A stretch of 64,000 nucleotides of DNA from Pogostemon cablin (lineage: Eukaryota; Streptophyta; Magnoliopsida; Lamiales; Lamiaceae): assembly GCA_023678885.1 (NCBI GenBank), contig CM042994.1:17269073-17333072 (forward strand). Reading direction: 5' to 3'. Within the stretch, counting starts at the first letter, position 1, and each line of letters opens with the position of its first letter. Under the pieces are notes generated by a model that saw only the letters and a program-made list of their open reading frames with translations, did not search any database and was not told the DNA's origin. The position numbers were made by a program, and so were the translations under genes. Below, one piece after another: positions 24,401 to 37,600 of this stretch.

Positions 24401-26902
24401 CATCATGATGCTCAATTTCTTCATCATGATGCTCATTTTCTTCATCATGATGAATATTTTTTTCATCATGATGTTCATTTTCTTCATCATGACGCTCATT
24501 TTTTTCATCATGATGCTCATTTTCTTCATCATGATGCATATTTTCTTCATCATGATGCATATATTTCGTTATCATGTTGCACATTTTCTTCATCCTGATG
24601 CTCATTTTCTTCAACATGGTGCTCAATTCCTTTATCGTGATGCTCATTTTCTTCATAATGTTGCATATTTTCTTCTTCATGATGCATATGTTCTTCATCA
24701 TGAAGCTCATTTCCTACATCATGATGCTCATTTTCTTCATCATGATGCTTAATTTCTTCATCATGATGCTCATTTTCTTCATCAGGATGCATATTTTCTT
24801 TATCATGAAGCTCATTTTCTTCATCATGATGCTCATTTTCTTCATCTTGACGCTCATTTTCTCCATCATGATGCATATTTTCTTCATCATCGTGATGTTT
24901 ATTTCCTTCATCGGGATGCTGATTTCCTACGTTGTGATGCTTATTTTCTTCATCAAGATGATCATTTTCTTCATCATGATGCTCATTTTTTTCATCAAGA
25001 TGCTTATTTTTTCATCAAGATGCATATTTTCTTCATCATGATGCACATTTTCTTCATCATGATTTTCATTTTCTTAATCATGATACCCAATTTCTTCATC
25101 ATGATGCACTATTTCTTCATCATGATGCTCATTTTCTTCATCTTGATGCATATTTTATTCATCATGATGCTCAATATCTTCATCATGAGGCTTATTTTCT
25201 TTATCATGATCCATATTTTCTTAATCATGATGCTCATTTTCTTTATCATGACGCTCATTTTCTTTTTCATGATGCATATTTTCTTCATCATGATGCATAT
25301 TTCAAGATGCTCAATTTCTTCATTAAGGTGTTCATTTTATTCATCATGATGCATATTTTCTTCATCATGATGCTCATTTTCTTCATCATGAGGCTCATTT
25401 TATTTATCATGATGCTCATTTTCTTTATCATGAGGCTCATTTTCTTCATCATGATGCTCATTTCCTTCATCATGATGCTCATTTCCTTTATCATGATGCA
25501 CATTTTCTTCGTCACGATGCTCATTTTCTTAATCATGATGCATATTTTCTTCATCATAATGCTCATTTTCTTCATCTTGATTTCTTCATCATGATGCTAA
25601 ATTTCTTCATGACGATGCTCATTTTCTTCATCTTGATGCATATTTTCTTTATCATGATGCTCATTATATTCATCATGATGTTCATTTTTTTCATCAAGAT
25701 GCTTATTTTCTTTATCATGATGCTCATTTTCTTCATCATGATTTATATTTTCTTCATCAAGAAGCTCATTTTCTTCATCATGATGCAGATTTTCATCATC
25801 ATGATGCATATTTTCTTCATCATGTTTCATATTTTCTTCTTCATGATGGTCATTTCCTTCATCATGATGCTCATTTCCTTCATCATGATGCTCATTTTCT
25901 TTATCAAGATGCTCATTTTCTTAATTATGATGCATATTTTCTTCATCATGATGCTTATTTTCTTCATCATGATGCATATTTTCTTCATCACGATGTTAAT
26001 TTTCTTCATCATAATGCTCATTTTCTTCACCATGATGCTAAATTTTTCATCATGATGCTCATTTTCTTCATCTTGATGCATATTTTCTTCATCATGATGC
26101 ATATTTTATTCATCATGATGCATATTTTATTCATCATGATGCGTATTTTATTTATCACGATGCATATTTTCTTCATCGTGATGCATATTTTCTTCATCAT
26201 GATCCTCATTTTCTTCATCATGACGCTCATTTTATTCATCATGATGCATATTTTCTTCATCATGATGCATATTTTCTTCATCACGATGCCTATTTTCTTC
26301 CTCATGGTGCTCAATTTCTTCATCATGATGCTCTTTAGCTTTATCCTGATGCATATTATCTTCATCATGATGCTCATTTTCTTCATCACGATGCTCATTT
26401 TCTTAATCATGATGCATATTTTCTTCATCATGATGCTCATCATGATGCGCAATTTCTTTATCTTGACGCTCATTTTCTTTAACATGATGCATATTTTCTT
26501 CATCATCGTGATGTTTAATTCATTCATCGTGATGCTCATTTCCTTCATTGTGATGTTTATTTTCTTCATCAAGATGATCATTTTCTTCATCATGATGCTC
26601 ATTTTTTTCATCAAGATGCTTATTTTTTTCATCAAGATGCATATTTTCTTTATCATGACGCACATTTTCTTCATCATGGTTTTCATTTTCTTAATTATGA
26701 TGTCCAATTTCTTCATCATGATGCTCAATTTCTTCATCATAATGCTCATTTTCTTCATCTTGATGCATATTTTATTCATCATGATGCTTGTTTTCTTTAT
26801 CATGATCCATATTTTCTTAATCATGATGCTCATTTTTTTTATCATGACGCTCATTTTCTTTTTTATAATGCATATTTTCTTCATCAGGATGCATATTTCA
26901 AG
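12464..26902 (+). repeat. 21-bp satellite array, segment 2
   Basis: Same unit and orientation as segment 1. Markers show that about 13.61-17.0 kb is a copy of 7.72-11.2 kb, and that about 22.46-25.3 kb is a third, more diverged copy. About 12.46-13.6 kb matches 21.15-22.45 kb. Shortened 14-bp units (missing 7 bp) occur at about 18203, 19010, 20329, 22576, 23634 and 25577 and shift the reading frame, which explains the many staggered ORF ends. No gene is called. Confidence 0.97.
14564..16390 (+). repeat. Higher-order repeat doublet (949 bp, second locus)
   Basis: Copy of the doublet at 8592-10366, lying 5972 bp downstream. Its internal markers at 14564 and 15513 are again 949 bp apart. Unit variants agree in order between the two loci, with scattered point differences. 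Confidence 0.85.
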
Positions 26903-27402
26903 NNNNNNNNNNNNNNNNNNNNNNNNNNNNNNNNNNNNNNNNNNNNNNNNNNNNNNNNNNNNNNNNNNNNNNNNNNNNNNNNNNNNNNNNNNNNNNNNNN
27001 NNNNNNNNNNNNNNNNNNNNNNNNNNNNNNNNNNNNNNNNNNNNNNNNNNNNNNNNNNNNNNNNNNNNNNNNNNNNNNNNNNNNNNNNNNNNNNNNNNNN
27101 NNNNNNNNNNNNNNNNNNNNNNNNNNNNNNNNNNNNNNNNNNNNNNNNNNNNNNNNNNNNNNNNNNNNNNNNNNNNNNNNNNNNNNNNNNNNNNNNNNNN
27201 NNNNNNNNNNNNNNNNNNNNNNNNNNNNNNNNNNNNNNNNNNNNNNNNNNNNNNNNNNNNNNNNNNNNNNNNNNNNNNNNNNNNNNNNNNNNNNNNNNNN
27301 NNNNNNNNNNNNNNNNNNNNNNNNNNNNNNNNNNNNNNNNNNNNNNNNNNNNNNNNNNNNNNNNNNNNNNNNNNNNNNNNNNNNNNNNNNNNNNNNNNNN
27401 NN
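26903..27402. other. Assembly gap, exactly 500 N
   Basis: A run of 500 N inside the array. The round number suggests a placeholder, so true length is unknown. The left flank stops within the marker GGATGCATATTTCAAG, which elsewhere (about 11177, 16983, 18755, 25305, 38193, 55313) is followed by TTCATTAAGG. ORFs spanning the gap are meaningless. Confidence 0.98.
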
Positions 27403-27869
27403 TTTCTTCATCATGGTGCACATTTTCTTCATCATGATGCTTATTTTCTTCATCATGATGCATATTTTTCTTCATCATGATGCATATTTTCTTCATCATG
27501 ACGCTCATTTTCTTCATCATGATGCTCATTTTCTTCATCATGATGCGTATTTTCTTCATTGTGATACATATTTTCTTTATCACGATGCACATTTTCTTCA
27601 TCTTGGTGCTCATTTTATTCTTCATGATGCTCATTTCCGTCATCATGATGCTAATTTCCTTCATCATAATGCTCATTTAATTCATCATGATGCATATTTA
27701 TTCATCATGACGCTCATTTTCTTCATTATGATACATATTTTCTTCATTGTGAAGCTCATTTCCTTCATCGTGTTGCTTATTTGATTCTTCGTAATGCTCA
27801 TTTCCTTCATCGTGATACTCATTTTCTTCATCATAATGCCTATTTTCTTCACGAAGATGTTCATTTTTT

Positions 27870-28640
27870 TCTTCATGATTCTCATTTTCTTCATCAAGAT
27901 GCATATTTTCTTCATCATGATGCACATTTTCTTAATCATGATTTCCATTTTCTTCCTCATGATGCATATTTTCTTTATCATGATGCTCATTTTCTTCATC
28001 ATGATGCACATTTTCTTCATCATGAGGCTCATTTTCTTCATCTTGATGCATATTTTCTTCATCATGAATCTCATTTTCATAATCATGATGCATATTTTAT
28101 CCATCATTATGCTCATTTTCTTCATCACGATGCATATTTTCTTCATCATGTTGCATATTTTATTTATCATGATCCTCATTTTCTTCATCATGACACTCAT
28201 TTTATTCTTCATGATGCAAATTTTCTTCATCATGATGCATATTTCTTCATAAACTTGCTCATTTTCTTAATCATGATGCATATTTTCTTCATCATGATGC
28301 ACATTTTCTTAATCATGATTTCCATTTTCTTCCTCATGATGCATATTTTCTTTATCATGATGCTCATTTTCTTCATCATGATGCACATTTTCTTCATCAT
28401 GAGGCTCATTTTCTTCATCTTGATGCATATTTTCTTCATCATGAATCTCATTTTCATAATCATGATGCATATTTTATCCATCATTATGCTCATTTTCTTC
28501 ATCACGATGCATATTTTCTTCATCATGTTGCATATTTTATTTATCATGATCCTCATTTTCTTCATCATGACACTCATTTTATTCTTCATGATGCAAATTT
28601 TCTTCATCATGATGCATATTTCTTCATAAACTTGCTCATT
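27870..28640 (+). repeat. Apparently exact 377-bp tandem duplication
   Basis: ATTTCCATTTTC occurs at 27941 and 28318, an offset of 377 bp. By eye I find no difference between the two copies through the CATAAACTTGCTC marker that ends each. 377 is one less than 18 units because each copy ends in a unit one base short. It is either very recent or an assembly error. Confidence 0.8.
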
Positions 28641-31600
28641 TTCTTAATCATGATGCATATTTTCTTCATCATGATGCTCATTTTCTTCATCATGATGCAT
28701 ATTTTCTTCATCATGATACGTATTTACTTAATCATGATGCTCATTTTTCTTCATCATGATTACGTCATCATGATGCTCATTTTTTCATCAAAATGCATAT
28801 TTTATTCATCATGATGCAAATTTTCTTCATCAAGATGCTCAATTTCTTCATCATGGTGCTCATTTTCTTCATCATGATGCTTATTTTCTTTATCATGATG
28901 CATATTTTCTTCGTCATGATGCTTATTTTCTTCATCATGATGCATATTTTCCTCATCATGATGCTCATTTTCTTCATCACGATGCGTATTTTCTTCATCG
29001 TGATACATATTTTCTTTATCACGATGCACATTTTCTACATCTTGATGCTCATTTTATTCTTCATGATGCTCATTTCTGTCATCATGATGCTCATTTCCTT
29101 CATCATAATGCTCATTTAATTCATCATGATGCATATTTTATTAATCATGACGCTCATTTTATTCATCATGATACATATTTTCTTCATTGTGATGCTCATT
29201 TCCTTCATCGTGATGCTTATTTCCTTCTTCGTGATGCTCATTTCCTTCATCGTGATGCTCATTTTCTTCGTCATAATGCATATTTTATTCATCAAGATGC
29301 TCATTTTCTTCATCATGATGCTCATTTTCTTCATCATGACGCTCATTTTTTTCATAATGATGCTCATTTTCTTCATCATGATGCATATTTTCTTCATCAA
29401 GATGCATATTTTCGTTATCATGTTGCACATCTTCTTCATCATAATGCATATTTTCTTCATCAAGATGCTCATTTTCTTCATCATGATGCTCATTTTCTTC
29501 ATCAAGATGCATATTTTCTTCATCATGATGCACATTTTCTTAATCATGATTTTAATTTTCTTCCTCATGATGCATATTTTCTTCATCATGATGCTCATTT
29601 TCTTCATCATGAGGCTCATTTTCTTCATCTTGATGCATATTTTCTTCATCATGAAGCTCATTTTCATCATCATGATGCATATTTTATTCATCATTATGCT
29701 CATTTTCTTCATCACGATGCATATTTTCTTAATCATGATGCATATTTTATTTATCATGATCCTCATTTTCTTCATCATGACGCTCATTTTATTCTTCATG
29801 ATGCATATTTTCTTCATCATGATGCATATTTTCTTCATAAACTTGCTCATTTTCTTAATCATGATGCATATTTTCTTCATCACGATGCTCATTTTCTTCA
29901 TCATGATGCATATTTTCTTCATCATAATGCGTATTTACTTAATCATGATGCTCATTTTTCTTCATCATGACGCTCAATTTCTTCATCATGTGCTCATTTT
30001 CTTCATGTTGATGCATATTTACTTCATCATGATACTCATTTTCTTCATCACGATGCATATTTTATTCATCATGATGCTCATTTTCTTCATTAAGATGCAT
30101 ATTTTCTTCATCATGATGCATAATTTCTTTATCATGATGCTAATTTTGTTCATCTTGACGCTCATTTTCTTCATCATGATGCATATTTTCTTCATCATGA
30201 TGCATATTTTCTTCATCAAGATGCTCAATTTCTTCATCATGGTGCACATTTTCTTCATCATGATGCTTATTTTCTTCATCATGATGCATATTTTCTTCAT
30301 CATGACGCTCATTTTCTTCATCATGATGCTCATTTTCTTCATCATGATGCGTATTTTCTTCATCGTGATACATATTTTCTTTATCACGATGCACATTTTC
30401 TTCATCTTGATGCTCATTTTAATCTTCATGATGCTCATTTCCGTCATCATGATGCTAATTTCCTTCATCATAATGCTCATTTAATTCATCATGATGCATA
30501 TTTATTCATCATGACGCTCATTTTCTTCATCATGATACATATTTTCTTCATTGTGATGCTCATTTCCTTCATCGTGTTGCTTATTTGATTCTTCGTGATG
30601 CTCATTTCCTTCATCGTGATACTCATTTTCTTCATCATAATGCCTATTTTCTTCACGAATATGTTCATTTTTTTCTTCATGATGCTCATTTTCTTCATCA
30701 AGATGCATATTTTCTTCATCTTGATGCGTATTTACTTAATCATGATGCTTATTTTTCTTCATCATGATGCATATTTTCTTCATCATGATACGTATTTACT
30801 TAATCATGATGCTCATTTTTCTTCATCATGATTACGTCATCATGATGCTCATTTTTTCATCACGATGCATATTTTATTCATCCTGATGCATATTTTCTTC
30901 ATCAAGATGCTCAATTTCTTCATCATGGTGCTCATTTTCTTCATCATGATGCTTATTTTCTTCATCTTGATGCTCGTTTTATTCTTCATGATTCTCATTT
31001 CCGTCATCATGATGCTCATTTCCCTCATCATAATGCTCATTTAATTCATCATGATGCATATTTTATTCATCATGACGCTCATTTTCTTCATCATGATACA
31101 TATTTTCTTCATTGTGATGCTCATTTCCTTCATCGTGATGCTTATTTACTTCTTCGTGATACTCAATTCCTTCATCGTGATGCTCATTTTCTTCGTCATA
31201 ATGCATATTTTATTCATCAAGATGTTCATTTTCTTCATCATGATGCTCATTTTATTCATCATGACGCTCAGTTTTTTCATCATGATGCTCATTTTCTTCA
31301 TCATGATGCATATTTTCTTCATCATGATGCATATTTTCGTTATCATGTTGCACATCTTCTTCATCATAATGCATATTTTCTTCATCAAGATGCTCATTTT
31401 TTTCATCATGATGCTCATTTTCTTCATCAAGATGCATATTTTCTTCATCATGATGCACATTTTCTTAATCATGATTTCAATTTTCTTCCTCATGATGCAT
31501 ATTTTCTTCATCATGATGCTCATTTTCTTCATCATGAGGCTCATTTTCTTCATCTTGATGCATATTTTCTCCATCATGAAGCTCATTTTCATCATCATGA

Positions 31601-34600
31601 TGCATATTTTATTCATCATTATGCTCATTTTCTTCATCACGATGCATATTTTCTTCATCATGATGCATATTTTATTTATCATGATCCTCATTTTCTTCAT
31701 CATGATGCTCATTTTATTCTTCATGATGCATATTTTCTTCATCATGATGCATATTTTCTTCATAAACTTGCTCATTTTTTTAATCATGATGCATATTTTC
31801 TTCATCACGATGCTCATTTTCTTCATCATGATGCATATTTTCTTCATCATGATGCGTATTTACTTAATCATGATGCTCATTTTTCTTCATCATGACGCTC
31901 AATTTCTTCATCATGTGCTCATTTTCTTCATGTTGATGCATATTTACTTCATCATGATGCTCATTTTCTTCATCACGATGCATATTTTATTCATCATGAT
32001 GCTCATTTTCTTCATCAAGATGCATATTTTCTTCATCATGATGCATAATTTCTTTATCATAATGCTCATTTTGTTCATCTTGACGCTCATTTTCTTTTTC
32101 ATGATGCATATTTTCTTCATCATGATGCATATTTTCTTCATCAAGATGCTCAATTTCTTCATCATGGTGCACATTTTCTTCATTATGATGCTTATTTTCT
32201 TCATCATGCATATTTTCTTCATCATGACGCTCATTTTCTTCATCATGATGCTCATTTTCTTTTTCATGATGCATATTTTCTTCATCATGATACATATTTT
32301 CTCCATCAAGATGCTCAATTTCTTCATCATGGTGCTGATTTTCTTCATCATGATGCTTACTTTCTTTATCATGATGCATATTTTCTTCGTCATGATGCTC
32401 ATTTTCTTCATGATGATGCATATTTTCCTCATCATGATGCTCATTTTCTTCATCATGATGCGTATTTTCTTCATCGTGATACATATTTTCTTTATCACGA
32501 TGCACATTTTCTTCATCTTGATGCTCATTTTATTCTTCATGATGCTCATTTCCGTCATCATGATGCTCATTTCCTTCATCATAATGCTCATTTAATTCAT
32601 CATGATGCATATTTTATTCATCATGACGCTCATTTTCTTCATCATGATACATATTTTCTTCATTGTGATGCTCATTTCCTTCATCGTGTTGCTTATTTGA
32701 TTCTTAGTGATGCTCATTTCCTTCATCGTGATGCTCATTTTCTTCATCATAATGCCTATTTTCTTCATGAGATGCTCATTTTTTTCTTCATGATGCTTAT
32801 TTTCTTCATCAAGATGCATATTTTCTTCATCATGATGCACATTTTCTTAATCATGATTTCCATTTTCTTCCTCATGATGCATATTTTCTTCATCATTGAT
32901 GCTCATTTTCTTCATCATGATGCTCATTTTCTTCATCTTGATGCATATTTTCTTCATCATGAATCTCATTTTCATCATCATGATGCATATTTTATTCATC
33001 ATTATGCTCATTTTCTTCAACACGATGCATATTTTCTTCATCATGTTGCTTATTTTATTTATCATGATCCTCATTTTCTTCATCATGACACTCATTTTAT
33101 TCTTCATGATGCAAATTTTCTTCAACATGATGCATATTTTCTTCATAAACTTGCTCATTTTCTTAATCATGATGCATATTTTCTTCATCTTGATGCTCAT
33201 TTTCTTCATCATGATGCATATTTTCTTCATCATGATGCGTATTTACTTAATCATGATGCTTATTTTTCTTCATCATAATTACTTCAACATTATGCTCATT
33301 TTTTCATCACGATGCATATTTTATTCATCATGATGCATATTTTCTTCATCAAGATGCTCAATTTCTTCATCATGGTGCTCATTTTCTTCATCATGATGCT
33401 TATTTTCTTTATCATGATGCATATTTTCTTCGTCATGATGCTCATTTTCTTCATCATGATGCATATTTTCCTCATCATGATGCTCATTTTCTTCATCATG
33501 ATGCGTATTTTCTTCATCATGATACATATTTTCTTTATCACGATGCACATTTTCTTTATCTTGATGCTCATTTTGTTCTTCATGATGCTCATTTCCGTCA
33601 TCATGATGCTCATTTCCTTCATCATAATGCTCATTTAATTCATCATGATGCATATTTTATTCATCCTGACGCTCATTTTCTTCATAATGATACTATTTCT
33701 TCATTGTGATGCTCATTTCCTTCATCGTGATGCTATTTCCTTCTTCGTGATGCTCATTTTCGTCATCATGATGCTCATTTTCTTCATCATAATGCATATT
33801 TTCTTCATCAAGATGCTCATTTTCTTCATCATGATGCTCATTTTCTTCATCATGACGCTCATTTTTTTCATCATGATGCTCATTTTCTTCATCATGATGC
33901 ATATTTTCTTCGTCATGATGCATATTTTCGTTATCATGTTGCACATCTTCTTCATCATAATGCATATTTTCTTCATCAAGATGCTCATTTTCTTTATCAT
34001 GATGCTCATTTTCTTCATCAAGATGCATATTTTCTTCATCATGATGCACATTTTCTTAATCATGATTTCAATTTTCTTCCTCATGATGCATATTTTCTTC
34101 ATCATGATGCTCATTTTCTTCATCATGAGGCTCATTTTCTTCATCTTAATGCATATTTTCTTCATCATGAAGCTCATTTTCATCATCATGATGCATATTT
34201 TATTCATCATTATGCTCATTTTCTTCATCACGATGCATATTTTCTTCATCATGATGCATATTTTATTTATCATGATCCTCATTTTCTTCATCATGACGCT
34301 CATTTTATTCTTCATGATGCATATTTTCTTCATCATGATGCATATTTTCTTCATAAACTTGCTCATTTTCTTAATCATGATGCATATTTTCTTCATCACG
34401 ATGCTCATTTTCTTCATCATGATGCATATTTTCTACATCATGATGTGTATTTACTTAATCATGATGCTCATTTTTCTTCATCATGACACTCAATTTCTTC
34501 ATCATGATGCTCATTTTCTTAATTATGATGCCCAATTTCTTCATCATGATGCTCAATTTCTTAATCATGATGCTCATTTCTTCATCTTGATGCTCATTTT

Positions 34601-37600
34601 CTTCATCAAGTTGCATTTTTTCTTCATCATGATGCATAATTTCTTTATCATGATGCTCATTTTCTTCATCTTGACGCTCATTTTCTTTTTCATGATGCAT
34701 ATTTTCTTCATCATGATGCATATTTTCTTCATCAAGATGCTCAATTTCTTCATCATGGTGCACATTTTCTTCATCATGATGCTTATTTTCTTCATCATGA
34801 TGCATATTTTCTTCATCATGATGCATATTTTCTTCATCATGACGCTCATTTTCTTCATCATGATGCTAATTTTCTTTTTCATGATGCATATTTTCTTCAT
34901 CATGATACATATTTTCTCCATCAAGATGCTCAATTTCTTCATCATGGTGCTGATTTTCTTCATCATGATGCTTACTTTCTTTATCATGATGCATATTTTC
35001 TTCGTCATGATGCTCATTTTCTTCATCATGATGCATATTTTCCTCATCATGATGCTCATTTTCTTCATCATGATGCGTATTTTCTTCATCGTGATACATA
35101 TTTTCTTTATCACGATGCACATTTTCTACATCTTGATGCTCATTTTATTCTTCATGATGCTCATTTCCATCATCATGATGCTCATTTCCTTCATCATAAT
35201 GCTCATTTAATTCATCATGATGCATATTTTATTCATCATGACGCTCATTTTCTTCATCATGTACATATTTTCTTCATTGTGATGCTCATTTCCTTCATCG
35301 TGTTGCTTATTTGATTCTTCGTGATGCTCATTTTTTTCATCATGATGCATATTTTCTTCATCATAATGCCTATTTTCTTCATGATGCTCATTTTCTTCAT
35401 CAAGATGCATATTTTCTTCATCATGATGCACATTTTCTTAATCATGATTTCCATTTTCTTCCTCATGATGCATATTTTCTTCATCATGATGCTCATTTTC
35501 TTCATCATGATGCTCATTTTCTTCATCATGAGGCTCATTTTCTTCATCTTGATAAATATTTTCTTCATCATGAATCTCATTTTCATCATCATGATGCATA
35601 TTGTTTTCATCATTATGCTCATTTTCTTCATCACGATGCATATTTTCTTCATCATGTTGCATATTTTATTTATCATGATCCTCATTTTCTTCATCATGAC
35701 ACTCATTTTATTCTTCATGATGTAAATTTTCTTCATCATGATGCATATTTTTTTCATAAACTTGCTCATTTTCTTAATCATGATGCATATTTTCTTCATC
35801 ATGATGCTCATTTTCTTCATCAAGATGCATATTTTCTTCATCATGATACGTATTTACTTAATCATGATGCTCATTTTTCTTCATCATGATTACGTCATCA
35901 TGATGCTCATTTTTTAATCACAGTGCATATTTTATTCATCATGATGCATATTTTCTTCATCAAGATGATCAATTTCTTCATCATGGTGCTCATTTTCTTC
36001 ATCATGATGCTTATTTTCTTTATCATGATGCATATTTTCTTCGTCATGATGCTCATTTTCTTCATCATGATGCATATTTTCATCATCATGATGCTTATTT
36101 TCTTCATCATGATGTGTATTTTCTTTATCGTGATACATATTTTCTTTATCACGATGCACATTTTCTTCATCTTGATGCTCATTTTATTCTTCATGATGCT
36201 CATTTTCTGTCATCATGATGCTCATTTAATTCATCATAATGCTCATTTAATTCATCATGATGCATATTTTATTCATCATGACGCTCATTTTCTTCATCAT
36301 GATACATATTTTCTTCATTGTGATGCTCATTTCCTTCATCGTGATGCTTATTTCCTTCTTCGTGATGCTCATTTCCTTCATCGTGATGCTCATTTTCTTC
36401 GTCATAATGCATATTTTATTCATCAAGATGCTCATTTTCTTCATCATGATGCTCATTTTCTTCATCATGACGCTCATTTTTTCATCATGATGCTCATTTT
36501 CTTCATCATGATGCATATTTTCTTCATCATGATGCATATTTTCGTTATCATGTTGCACATCTTCTTCATCATAATGCATATTTTCTTCATCAAGATGCTC
36601 ATTTTCTTCATCATGATGCTCATTTTCTTCATCAAGATGCATATTTTCTTCATCATGATGCACATTTTCTTAATCATGATTTCAATTTTCTTCTCATGAT
36701 GCATATTTTCTTCATCATGATGCTCATTTTCTTCATCATGAGGCTCATTTTCTTCATCTTGATGCATATTTTCTTCATCATGAAGCTCATTTTCATCATC
36801 ATGATGCATATTTTATTCATCATTATGCTCATTTTCTTCATCACGATGCATATTTTCTTCATCATGATGCATATTTTATTTATCATGATCCTCATTTTCT
36901 TCATCATGACGCTCATTTTATTCTTCATGATGCATATTTTATTCATCATGATGCACATTTTCTTCATAAACTTGCTCATTTTCTTAATCATGATGCATAT
37001 TTTCTTCATCACGATGCTCATTTTCTTCATCATGATGCATATTTTCTTCATCATGATGCGTATTTACTTAATCATGATGCTCATTTTTCTTCATCATGAC
37101 GCTCAATTTCTTCATCATGTGCTCATTTTCTTCATGTTGATGCATATTTACTTCATCATGATGCTCATTTTCTTCATCATGATGCATATTTTATTCATCA
37201 TGATGCTCATTTTCTTCATCAAGATGCATATTTTCTTCATCATGATGCATAATTTCTTTATCATGATGCTCATTTTCTTCATCTTGACGCTCATTTTCTT
37301 TTTCATGATGCATATTTTTTTCATCATGATGCATATTTTCTTCATCAAGATGCTCAATTTCTTCATCATGGTGCGTATTTACTTCATCATGATGCTCATT
37401 TTTCTTCATCATGATTTCTTCATCATGATGCTCAATTTCTTCATCATGATGCTCATTTTCTTCATCATGATGCATATTTTCTTTATCATGTTGCACATCT
37501 TCTTCATCCTGATGCTCATTTTCTTCAACAGCTCATTTCCTTTATCGTGATGCTCATTTTCTTCATAATGTTGCATATTTTCTTCCTCATGATGCATATT

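Noticed and set aside
26027..27676. 549-codon minus-strand ORF
   Set aside because: It runs through the 500-N gap, so the reading frame is undefined, and both sides are satellite.
33645..35210. 521-codon ORF and dozens of other long ORFs in the 21-bp array on both strands
   Set aside because: The unit length is divisible by 3 and lacks stops in four frames. Opposite-strand and shifted ORFs overlap everywhere, ends track short units, and no unit-independent protein sequence is present.
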